Shown piece by piece: positions 38,908 through 46,337 of a stretch of 64,000 nt of DNA; within the stretch, counting starts at the first letter, position 1; every line of letters starts with the position of its first letter. The notes below the pieces were generated by a model. It had not been told where the DNA came from. It was given only the letters and a program-made list of their open reading frames with translations, and searched no databases. Where the stretch lies: contig NZ_MSPR01000002.1 of NCBI RefSeq assembly GCF_001984715.1, positions 169,438-233,437 of the forward strand, in the 5' to 3' direction. This stretch comes from Streptococcus azizii (GTDB lineage: Bacteria; Bacillota; Bacilli; Lactobacillales; Streptococcaceae). Made by a program: the position numbers and the translations under genes.

Positions 38908-39667
38908 CTCGTCCTCCTAGTATAAAACCTGAAAATTCGTCCAATGTTACCACTTCAAAAAGCTCCCAGTAAGCGTCTAAATCTTCTCTAATTCGATTCA
39001 AAATGCCTATCTTCCGTTTTTCATCTGGCACAATCCAAACCACCAATGGGAAGACCTCGTTTTCTCGTTGCTCAATACCTGTATTGAAGTAGGCGATGTA
39101 TTGCTTGCATTTGGCAATCACTCTGCCGATATGTTCCGTGGCGTTGTCTGCCTCGAAGAAATAGGCATCTTCGAAGTCACCAATGATTAGTTTCGCGAAA
39201 GCGTCAGGCTTGAGTGTAAAATGTGAAAACAAGGTCGCAAAGCTCCGCCAACATTTTGGTTCAAAGGAAAAATCTTCCAGAAATAGCTTGTTTTCACTGT
39301 GAAGTTTGTAGAGTTCCACAAACAACTGTGTCACGAACAGCTGATGTTTGAGGTGGTTGCGTATTGGCTCATAACGATTTTTCAGTTTGAGTTTCACACT
39401 TGGCTCAATCTCGCGCAGAACCTTAATTCCTTTGTGTGTGATATACCAAATGTAGGAACCGCTCCCAGCTCGCACGCCACCAATTCGGCGTTCCAGATGA
39501 TGGATAAGCCCAAGGTTGGATAGTTTTTTGGTGAGGAGATTGGCTCGCCTTGTGGCTGTTTTAGGTTTATTCTCTCTGAAATACAGTTCCACTAATTGTT
39601 TGGTTGTGGCGTAGCGACAACGGTTGAGTAAGCTCAAAACTTCATAATCTCGTTTAGTTAACCTCAT
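38900..39667 (-). CDS. Replication-relaxation family protein
   Basis: 255 residues from MRLTKRDYEVLSLL. The ATG at 39667 has AAGGAGG 6-12 nt upstream and overlaps the TraD-like gene by 14 bp; the longer frame is not credible. An N-terminal winged helix (RDYEVLSLLNRCRYATTKQLVELYF...LTKKLSNLGLIHHLER) precedes a nuclease-like fold with PDAFAKLIIGDFEDAYFFEADNATE (D...E.D). The Replic_Relax family is linked to plasmid and element mobilisation; a direct relaxase activity is not established. Confidence 0.8.
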   Translation of the reverse strand: MRLTKRDYEVLSLLNRCRYATTKQLVELYFRENKPKTATRRANLLTKKLSNLGLIHHLERRIGGVRAGSGSYIWYITHKGIKVLREIEPSVKLKLKNRYEPIRNHLKHQLFVTQLFVELYKLHSENKLFLEDFSFEPKCWRSFATLFSHFTLKPDAFAKLIIGDFEDAYFFEADNATEHIGRVIAKCKQYIAYFNTGIEQRENEVFPLVVWIVPDEKRKIGILNRIREDLDAYWELFEVVTLDEFSGFILGGRDD

Positions 39668-41780
39668 CTGAAACCTCCTTTTTCTTTCGTCCAATGCCAG
39701 AAAGTGGTTTTGTGATGTTTTTGGTCGGTGCTTCTTCGTTGAAAGTTGAACCGTATCGTTTGAAACTCTCGCCATAAATCTCATCTTTCTTGCGAAAGGC
39801 AGGTGGAGCTGGTAGTGTTTTGGCAGATAACCATTTGAAAGTATTTTTCACGATTGGCACTTTGACATAAACCTGAAACGGAGGCAATTTGTAAAAATCC
39901 TCTGCAGAAAGTTCAGGAACAAGCCCAGCCAGTTCCTTGGCTTCGTTCATTGAAAGCCCAAAGATAATCTGGTTGTGGCAGTTGGCATAAATGGACTCTC
40001 GAAGCGATTTGGGGAACTGTTTCGAAAACTGATTGGCCAAAATATAGCCAACACCTAAACTTCGAGACATGGATAATGCATCTTCTAGAGGAACCGGTAA
40101 TTTGAGATAATCCGCAACCTCATCAATATAGATGAAGACAGGCTTTCGAACGGTTTCCTTGGCTCTCAGAAGTGTCAATTGGTACAAACAGCCCAACAAA
40201 ATCGCTCCGATGAATTTGGCATTTTCTGCACCGATTAAGCCTTTGTTTAGCGGAACAAGTAAGAGTCTTGGCTTGTCGAAAATGTCTTTCAGTGGGAATT
40301 TGCCTGAAGATTGTCCTAGTACCGCTCTCAAGGCTGGACGAAGCAAGACGCTCCGAAATTTGTTAAGGACTGGAGCAATCATGGTTTGCCGAGCGGAGTC
40401 GCTCAAGGTGTCGTAACCTTGCCAGAAATCCAGCAAGAATGGGTCTGAAATAGTTTTCAAAAGGTCGTGCCGAAAGGCTTTGTTGGTTAAGAGTTTTGGT
40501 AGGTCAAGGAGCGTCGAGCCGTCCACTTTTGCTAAGGTGTGAAAACTATGGCTGAGAATATCCTGCGTGTAAATACCCCAAGATTCTTCAAATATTTCTT
40601 GAAAAACACCCAGAAGTATATCTGCAACCAATTCTGCTGGAACGCCGAATTTTACCAAGTCGAAAGGGTTTATTGAAACAGCCTGTCCAGCTTGGCTAGG
40701 GTCTAAGATCACCACATCAGAGTCTCGTTCCTTGGGCAGACGTTCCAGAATATCTGAAACCAGGGTTGCCTTGGGGTCGATCACTACCGCAGACCGACCA
40801 TCATGAGTATCCGCTAAAATCAAGTTGAGCATAGCAGTGGATTTTCCACTCCCAGTGCCACCCAAAAGCCAAGTATGTGACAATCCCTCTCGCGCTGGAA
40901 TACCGATAAACCTCGGGGATTTTTCCAAACTATATCCAAAGAGACGTTTGGTATTTTGCGAAAAGCCAATTGGTGGTAAAATAGTTTTGGGCGACAGAGA
41001 TGATACGCCTCTATATTGAGCATCGCCAGCTGGTAGTAAGAAGAGGCTGGCGAGTTCAATACTTGAAAGAATCGTCTGGAAGTGCCACGGCAAATGCCCG
41101 TGGTTTAGTTTTTCTGCCGAAGTTGGCTTGGCGTGGAATTTAGATCCAGCTCGCTCCAAAATTCGAAGTGAAGCCAAAACACTTTTCAAAATTTGAATTT
41201 CTCGTGCCTTATTGTCAGCTCGAATACCAAGACGCAAGCTAACTTGAAACTGACTATGATGAAGTTTTTCTCGTATCAGAGCCTTGCTATCTGACGAAAG
41301 TGGCGGAATATTACCAGTCACTTTTTGCCAGAAAGTAGCGTCTGGATTGCCAAGTTCCTTGAGAATTGGTTTTGGAGAGGAGGATTTACCGACAATCAAC
41401 TGGAGAACAATCTCTTCATTTCTTTTTAAAGTGCCAGATTGCGACAGGAAACTCCGAACGAGATTGTCTACTTCTTTGGTTTTTAAGGCGTAGTGATTTT
41501 TTGATAGAATGATGTTATAGGCTGAGGTCACTTTTGCTCGCTTAGTTTTCTCAAAACGAACAGGGTTGTGTGCGGTCATCATTTCTTTCAAGAATCGCAA
41601 ATCAATTGAGTCAGCTCCGATAAGGTGGCTGGCTTTTTCTGGTGTCAAACGAATTTCCCAGACAAAGGGCTGGCGACGAGAATAGCCGTTGAGTTGCGTT
41701 GTAAAATTACAGATAGTTTCGAATTCGAAAGGTCTCGTCCAATCCATACTTTGCCACGACAGATGAGTTGGTCTTTTCAT
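39654..41780 (-). CDS. VirD4/TraD-like conjugative coupling ATPase
   Basis: 708 residues. After a ~300-residue N-terminal region with no obvious membrane anchor, the motor domain has Walker A LLGGTGSGKSTAML (~310), AVVIDPKATLVSDILERLP, DPSQAGQAVSINPFDLV, Walker B FIYIDEVADYLKLP (~555) and a late ILANQFSKQFPKSLRESIYANC motif. This is the HerA/FtsK-type DNA pump of the type IV coupling family. It probably delivers element DNA to a helper conjugation apparatus, as no channel genes are seen here. Confidence 0.85.
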   Translation of the reverse strand: MKRPTHLSWQSMDWTRPFEFETICNFTTQLNGYSRRQPFVWEIRLTPEKASHLIGADSIDLRFLKEMMTAHNPVRFEKTKRAKVTSAYNIILSKNHYALKTKEVDNLVRSFLSQSGTLKRNEEIVLQLIVGKSSSPKPILKELGNPDATFWQKVTGNIPPLSSDSKALIREKLHHSQFQVSLRLGIRADNKAREIQILKSVLASLRILERAGSKFHAKPTSAEKLNHGHLPWHFQTILSSIELASLFLLPAGDAQYRGVSSLSPKTILPPIGFSQNTKRLFGYSLEKSPRFIGIPAREGLSHTWLLGGTGSGKSTAMLNLILADTHDGRSAVVIDPKATLVSDILERLPKERDSDVVILDPSQAGQAVSINPFDLVKFGVPAELVADILLGVFQEIFEESWGIYTQDILSHSFHTLAKVDGSTLLDLPKLLTNKAFRHDLLKTISDPFLLDFWQGYDTLSDSARQTMIAPVLNKFRSVLLRPALRAVLGQSSGKFPLKDIFDKPRLLLVPLNKGLIGAENAKFIGAILLGCLYQLTLLRAKETVRKPVFIYIDEVADYLKLPVPLEDALSMSRSLGVGYILANQFSKQFPKSLRESIYANCHNQIIFGLSMNEAKELAGLVPELSAEDFYKLPPFQVYVKVPIVKNTFKWLSAKTLPAPPAFRKKDEIYGESFKRYGSTFNEEAPTKNITKPLSGIGRKKKEVSDEVN

Positions 41781-41781
41781 A

Positions 41782-41952
41782 CTACCTCCAATCCTGATGA
41801 TGTTTGATGAGTTTTATGGCGACGTAAAAGCCTAAAGACATTATAGAGCCAACCACCAATTCCAGCCAAATATCGACCAAAAGCTGGACAGAATAATTGA
41901 CTAGTATCGCCAACAGGCAGAAACCGACAATGTAGCCTATTAACTTTTTCAT
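41782..41952 (-). CDS. 56-residue two-span membrane protein
   Basis: MKKLIGYIVGFCLLAILVNY then two hydrophobic helices (IGYIVGFCLLAILVNYSVQLLV and WLELVVGSIMSLGFYVAIKLI) and a basic tail HHQDWR. Its ATG overlaps the methylase stop (ATGA), and its stop abuts the TraD-like gene, whose product lacks a membrane anchor. It may supply that anchor; this is an inference from position. Confidence 0.65.
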   Translation of the reverse strand: MKKLIGYIVGFCLLAILVNYSVQLLVDIWLELVVGSIMSLGFYVAIKLIKHHQDWR

Positions 41953-42563
41953 TCATCCTGTCCTACCTTTCGAAAATCTCGAGCATCTTTCAAGTATTCT
42001 GGGACTGGATAATTTGGAATGATAACGTCGCTCTCGATTTCATTGCCCCAAACGCTCCAATTTTTATCCGATGGTACGGGACGGCGGGCGAAGAGTTCGA
42101 GGTAGTCGCCACCTGAACAGCGTTCGATGATACTGTAAAGTTCTTCGGGCTTATGAGAATGGTCTTGAACGGGGAATATTCCCCAGTTGATTTGCCCCTT
42201 GAATTTGATAGGAGCCTTGCCTCGTGTGGCAAATATGACTTGTTCTGTGGCATTTCGGAGATAATTTCCTAAGCCGAGGCGTGGCTTAACCCAAGTGAAG
42301 ATAGACTTTGGCTCAAAGCCCCAGGCTCGCACCACGTCGAACGATTGTTAGAGAACGGCTGGATAAGTCCAAAGCCAGAGGTGGGCGTTGTCTTCGGCGA
42401 GGTCTGCGATGGGCATCTTTTTGATGTTTTCCACTGTCATCAATTTATAGTGTTTGATTGCTCCGTGCGTACCTTTTTGAGCCACGTCCCAAGGTGGGTC
42501 TGCGAGAATGGTTTTGAACTTTTTAGGCGAGTGTTGGTTGGTAGTATCTTGATTTGTTTTCAT
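41949..42563 (-). pseudogene. MT-A70-family adenine methyltransferase, interrupted by one in-frame stop
   Basis: The N-terminal part (KFKTILADPPWDVAQKG, the DPPW catalytic motif) runs to LWLWTYPAVL and then a TAA at 42350-42348. Reading on in the same frame gives QSFDVVRAWGFEPKSIFTWVKPRLGLGNYLRNATEQVIFATRG, the expected second half with the SAM-binding GNYLRNATE region. No frameshift is needed. Full length would be about 204 residues. A GTG at 42335 could restart the C-terminal half. Possibly an N6-adenine methylase protecting the element DNA. Confidence 0.8.
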
Positions 42564-42677
42564 TTGAAAATCCTTTCTGTCTTGTCAGACGCTCCAAGAA
42601 TACCTCAGAAACAAGGGATTTCAAACCGTGAGCAGTTTGAACTTTTGGAGCGATGCGAACGCCAAGAACAGAGGTCA

Positions 42678-42694
42678 GGCGGAATTTTTCCGCC
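42678..42694. other. GGCGGAA/TTCCGCC hairpin in a 158-bp non-coding gap
   Basis: 7-bp GC-rich stem, loop TTT, with outer AACA...TGTT pairing. It lies upstream of the methylase pseudogene and downstream of the 74-residue gene. A role such as oriT or attenuator is possible but not shown. Confidence 0.4.
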
Positions 42695-42721
42695 CAACTT
42701 GTTCGGTGTTGTAAAAAATAC

Positions 42722-42946
42722 TTAAAATCGTCTCCTTTCATCGAATAATTCTTTCAATAGTTGGTTTTGGGCTTTTAAGAAGTCCTCATTCACCGCTTGG
42801 CGGGTTTCGAGAAATTCTAACAGAGCCAATTCTTCTTGAGAATAAGTTTCTGCTTGTTCTTCCTCTTCGCCCAAAGCAATCAAGAACAGACCAAGAAAGA
42901 AGATAAACGCCAGACCAAGAAAGCACCAGATTTGCCAGTTTTCCAT
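42722..42946 (-). CDS. 74-residue membrane protein
   Basis: MENWQIWCFLGLAFIFFLGLFLIALG forms one membrane segment. It is followed by a strongly acidic, then helical cytoplasmic tail (EEEEQAETYSQEELALLEFLETRQAVNEDFLKAQNQLLKELFDERRRF). Preceded by GGAGG. Function unknown; part of the minus-strand mobilisation operon. Confidence 0.6.
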   Translation of the reverse strand: MENWQIWCFLGLAFIFFLGLFLIALGEEEEQAETYSQEELALLEFLETRQAVNEDFLKAQNQLLKELFDERRRF

Positions 42947-42955
42947 AAGTGCCTC

Positions 42956-43219
42956 CTATTTGAACCGTTGAATCGAGGCGTAAGTGAATGCCTTGATAAT
43001 AAAATCCGTCCGCTCCAGGGCTTGGGGATTTTGGGCGACAATCTGGCTTTCCAGCTCTGAAAGCGTGGCGACCTTGTTCAAAATATCTTGAGCCAAAAGC
43101 TCGTTGGCTTGAACAACTGCCATATCTTGCGACAGGTTTCGAGCGATTGCCAGCTTGGCTGGATTGAGAGCGGTAGCTGGCAGAGTTTCTGCTTTGTAAT
43201 GTTGAGGTAGATTGGACAT
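42956..43219 (-). CDS. 87-residue protein, first gene of the element's mobilisation operon
   Basis: MSNLPQHYKAETLPATALNPAKLAIARNL and further soluble, mainly helical sequence. AAAGGAGG lies 6 nt before the ATG. No recognised domain. As the promoter-proximal gene of an operon leading to the TraD-like and recombinase genes, a regulatory or DNA-processing role is possible. Confidence 0.6.
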   Translation of the reverse strand: MSNLPQHYKAETLPATALNPAKLAIARNLSQDMAVVQANELLAQDILNKVATLSELESQIVAQNPQALERTDFIIKAFTYASIQRFK

Positions 43220-43244
43220 AAGAATCCTCCTTTTGATATAATTG

Positions 43245-43254
43245 GGTTAGCTAA
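43245..43254. promoter_or_regulatory. GTTAGCTAAC palindrome between divergent genes
   Basis: A perfect 10-bp palindrome in the 93-bp gap between the minus-strand 87-residue gene and the plus-strand 358-residue gene, next to a TATACT-like -10 (minus strand). A candidate operator. Confidence 0.35.
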
Positions 43255-43312
43255 CTTGGTTACAGTATAGCAAGATAAAGAGCCCAATTTTTGCCAAATC
43301 CTTGCGATTTTA

Positions 43313-44389
43313 TTGCGAAAAGGAGATAAAATATTCACGGTCAAAAACTTACTTCATTTACTAGAAAAAGAAAATCGATGTTGGAAAAATCCAACCTCGA
43401 TGACAAAGGCTATTTTGATGGCACTTACAGATTATTATTACCCCAGTGACGTTGCATCAAAGGTCTTTTCTGGGGTCAATCAGGGGAGAAATATTTTCTT
43501 CGAGATTGAAGATTTAATCTCTGCCGAAGGTTTTCAAACTTATATCGCGAGCGTTGAGCTAAGATTACGAAATCAAAACTTCCGAAATGGTAATTTTGAT
43601 ATCCAGAAAATGCTCGAGGCAGTTTACGGATTAATTAAAGAATCTTCCAATCTGAGTCAAGAAGTTTATCTAGGCTTGACTCAATCCTATGTCAAAAATA
43701 AAGACAACCGACCGTATTTGTTCTTAGCTGAGAGCTTTTACTATGCTTTGGTTTGTCGACACAATAAAACTGCCAACTATAATAACGCAAAAGTTTCTGA
43801 AGTGAAAAATCCCCCAACTCTGCCAGCTTGGGAAAATGAACTAGACGAGGTAGCCCTTAACGGAAATATTCCTCCTAAATTTTGGGCGACGGTTGAGCAG
43901 ATGACCAGCAAAGAGATTTCTGTTTTCAAGACCTTGGCAAAATTAGTGATTATTGACGAAGATGAGGAATATTATCTCTACGCCCCAGTGACTACTGAGG
44001 AGATTCAACTTTATCAAAAATTCGGGATTGGCAATGCGGAGTTTCTTTTGATGGAGGAATTTGGGCTTATCAATATTGGGGCAAGGGTGGATAACCCTGT
44101 TTCGGTAGAAGACGAGCTTGCGGGTTTCCAAAACGATAATTTGGTTTTTGCGTTCAAAACAGATGAAGAGCCGTTTGATATAACTTTCAAAAGTTACAGT
44201 TTTACGACTGTCGGCTTGAAACTTTTGGAAATTTTAGAAATTGAAACAGATGATGATTTTTTTGAAAAGCTAGCCAAGTTATTCGCCCGACAATTAGCTG
44301 GCTTGCCGATTGATTTTTACCTTGCGCCAGTTGAGAAGGTGGAGGAGGCAGGAAGTGTGGAAGAATTAGAGGGGTATCGATTATCGTAA
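43313..44389 (+). CDS. Unknown protein of the mobile element, uncertain start
   Basis: The open frame of up to 358 residues is acidic and soluble, with FTVKNLLHLLEKENRCWKNPTSMTKAILMALTDYYYPSDV at the start and no membrane segment. I recognise no family. The start is unclear. TTG 43313 has no ribosome site. A good AAAAGGAG (43318-43325) is followed 5 nt later by ATA rather than ATG, and the first ATG is at 43400. A mutated start codon is possible. Divergent from the mobilisation operon. Confidence 0.6.
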   Translation: MRKGDKIFTVKNLLHLLEKENRCWKNPTSMTKAILMALTDYYYPSDVASKVFSGVNQGRNIFFEIEDLISAEGFQTYIASVELRLRNQNFRNGNFDIQKMLEAVYGLIKESSNLSQEVYLGLTQSYVKNKDNRPYLFLAESFYYALVCRHNKTANYNNAKVSEVKNPPTLPAWENELDEVALNGNIPPKFWATVEQMTSKEISVFKTLAKLVIIDEDEEYYLYAPVTTEEIQLYQKFGIGNAEFLLMEEFGLINIGARVDNPVSVEDELAGFQNDNLVFAFKTDEEPFDITFKSYSFTTVGLKLLEILEIETDDDFFEKLAKLFARQLAGLPIDFYLAPVEKVEEAGSVEELEGYRLS

Positions 44390-44420
44390 AAATACCCCAG
44401 CTTATTCAGCTGAGGCATTT

Positions 44421-44789
44421 CTAATCATCCCATTCTTTGATAAAATAAACTTCCGTATGCAAAACCTCAAGCAAGTTTTGATAAAATTCTTTTTCGGTTT
44501 GGCTTTCGATAACCGCTTGAAGTTTTACCATAAATTCCCAAAGTGTAGCGTTAATTTCGTATAGTTCAGTATGTTTGGTAAATTGTTCGAAACTCGTTAC
44601 AGCGTAGCTCATAACACCATTTTTTACAGTTAGGCTAGAAATAAACGCTGGCAAGCTTATGGCTGGCAAATAGGCTCCAAGTTCGGTACAATCCCACTTT
44701 GCCGTTTCTGGTATCAAACCCCAAAAAGTTTGTTGGCGGATTTCTTCGCTAAGTGTTATTAATTCTTGTTTAGCTTTGTAGTCGTTCAT
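44421..44789 (-). CDS. 122-residue unknown protein
   Basis: MNDYKAKQELITLSEEIRQ with later ATLWEFMVKLQAVIESQTEKEFYQNLLEVLHTEVYFIKEWDD. Soluble, mixed alpha/beta appearance, no motif recognised. The ribosome site is weak (AAGGAAATT). Convergent with the 358-residue gene. Confidence 0.5.
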   Translation of the reverse strand: MNDYKAKQELITLSEEIRQQTFWGLIPETAKWDCTELGAYLPAISLPAFISSLTVKNGVMSYAVTSFEQFTKHTELYEINATLWEFMVKLQAVIESQTEKEFYQNLLEVLHTEVYFIKEWDD

Positions 44790-44881
44790 AATTTCCTTAT
44801 CTGTTATCTATTATTACTGGACAATGATAACTCTCTCCAGTAAGGAAGTCCAGTCTATTTCGATGTAGTTTTTACAATCTG

Positions 44882-45083
44882 AAAATGGATTTCAAAATCA
44901 GAGTCTGATGAATATTTTAATGCTAAAACAGATGTTATATGGGCAGGAATTGGCGATACGGAGGATTAATTATCAAAGGTAGTTATTCAAATATTAATAG
45001 ACATTTTTTTGATACAGTATGGGAAATTCATATTGAGCTTGATTGATTTTGAGGGTGGCAATGGCTGGTTTGTTTTTGTGAAT
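44882..45083 (+). pseudogene. Decayed coding remnants in a 600-bp gap
   Basis: Three short protein-like stretches appear in shifting frames: DEYFNAKTDVIWAGIGDTED then a stop, IKGSYSNINRHFFDTVWEIH then a stop, and DFEGGNGWFVFVN then a stop. They look like one gene broken by frameshifts. No start codon or ribosome site. The rest of 44790-45397 has only a hairpin and the next promoter. Confidence 0.3.
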
Positions 45084-45274
45084 TAGGTATGCCTCCCGTA
45101 TCCATTACTAAGAGTTATAGGAGTTTCTATACAGCAGTAATAAAATACCTTGACCACCCTAAAATAACCCAGAATAGATAATAAGTCGCCTGACGAAACA
45201 CCTCAGAAACGGCGGTGGTGCGCCAACAAAATCTCACTCGAAACGAATAGCGATGCGAATACTAAAACCAAGCA

Positions 45275-45301
45275 AAAACGGCTAAAATCTTCAGCCGTTT
45301 T
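45275..45301. terminator. AAAACGGCT/AGCCGTTTT hairpin
   Basis: 9-bp stem with a 9-nt loop. It lacks a long T run on either side, so the direction is uncertain. Confidence 0.4.
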
Positions 45302-45332
45302 AGTGTATACAGAAAAACCGTAAAATATCCTA

Positions 45333-45361
45333 TTGAAACTATATGTATTTATATGTATAAT
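45333..45361 (+). promoter_or_regulatory. Promoter of the 200-residue membrane protein gene
   Basis: TTGAAA (45333-45338), 17-bp spacer, TATAAT (45356-45361). Near-consensus. Confidence 0.75.
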
Positions 45362-45397
45362 ATAAAAGTATAAGCATAATTAAGAAGGGATGTTCCC

Positions 45398-46000
45398 ATG
45401 GATAATATTCGAAAAAAGACCGAGGTTTGTCTTGATAAGCCTACTGGCAACAATACAGCATCTAATAATACAAGCGAAACAAAAAATACTACTCAGGCTA
45501 ATTCAGATAAGATAGTAAGTGTTGATGGTAAACAACAATCATCTATATCTGCACCAAATACTGGTATTAGTGGAGATAGTATCTTGCCTTTATTAGTGTT
45601 GTTGGTTATTTTTATCGTTGCTTCTGTGCTTTTATTTAAGAAAGGTAAGCGTTTTGTAGTATTTGCATTTATAGCTGTATCAACTTTTGCATCATTTAAC
45701 CTATTAAATCGTTCGGCGATGGCTGTGATTCCCGGGTGTCAGAAAGTTGGCTATTCTGATTATGATATTATTGTGGATTTTGACCAACCTGTGTACTATG
45801 ACGGTAAATTTGTTAATTTCGTAAAAGTTGACGGAACTGGAGATTCGGATAAAGATGATGAAATGGTAAATAGAATCCTAGATAATATAGATGAGATAAG
45901 AACATTTGGCTATCTTGCTGTAAGCAGTGCAAGCATAATTAAGCCACATTGGGATGCGGAAGAACAGTTTTATAGTGTTCATTTTGATGAACACGACTAA
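45398..46000 (+). CDS. Membrane protein with internal APNTG anchor-like segment
   Basis: 200 residues. The N-terminal ~60 residues are N/T/S-rich like a surface linker. APNTG then precedes a hydrophobic helix (ILPLLVLLVIFIVASVLLF) and a KKGKR charge cluster, i.e. the layout of a cell-wall sorting signal. The protein does not end there. A second hydrophobic stretch (FVVFAFIAVSTFASFNLL) and an 85-residue acidic domain follow (DYDIIVDFDQPVYYDGKFVNF). There is no N-terminal signal peptide. Function unknown. A strong promoter and a terminator make it a well-defined single-gene unit. Confidence 0.65.
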   Translation: MDNIRKKTEVCLDKPTGNNTASNNTSETKNTTQANSDKIVSVDGKQQSSISAPNTGISGDSILPLLVLLVIFIVASVLLFKKGKRFVVFAFIAVSTFASFNLLNRSAMAVIPGCQKVGYSDYDIIVDFDQPVYYDGKFVNFVKVDGTGDSDKDDEMVNRILDNIDEIRTFGYLAVSSASIIKPHWDAEEQFYSVHFDEHD

Positions 46001-46026
46001 TAGTAGAAAATAATATGAGTATCTTG

Positions 46027-46059
46027 ACTAATCTGTCCCGTATCTATGGGCAGATTAGT
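46027..46059 (+). terminator. Terminator of the 200-residue membrane protein gene
   Basis: ACTAATCTG / CAGATTAGT with inner TCCC/GGG pairing, followed by TACTTATTCTTTTTTC. Confidence 0.7.
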
Positions 46060-46258
46060 TACTTATTCTTTTTTCTGTAAAATGCTAATGCTACAAAAGA
46101 AGTAATAGGTATCGTAACTAAAATTCCAGCGACCACTACTTAAAATAATAAATTACGAAAGTATAAAATCTTGCGGCTAGAAATAAAAGGACGGTAAATA
46201 GAAGTATGACACTCAGCAGTCTAAATAATCTGAGTTCACACACCTTAATAAAATAGTT
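46060..46258. other. Gap with a possible membrane-anchor remnant
   Basis: On the minus strand (46136-46059) a GTG-started frame reads VAGILVTIPITSFVALAFYR then KKNK and a stop. This is like the C-terminal membrane anchor of a lost surface protein. It has no ribosome site. Otherwise this AT-rich gap has no gene I can support. Confidence 0.25.
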
Positions 46259-46289
46259 AAAAGGTAGCTAAAATTTTAGCCACCTTTTA
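46259..46289 (-). terminator. Terminator of the LPxTN surface protein
   Basis: AAAAGGTGGCTAAAA / TTTTAGCTACCTTTT on the minus strand (one A/A mismatch), then a T-rich tail (TTTTAACTATTTT). Confidence 0.6.
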
Positions 46290-46337
46290 TTTATCATTTT
46301 CACATTAGTGAAATAGTATCTTGTGCAAGATTAAAGA

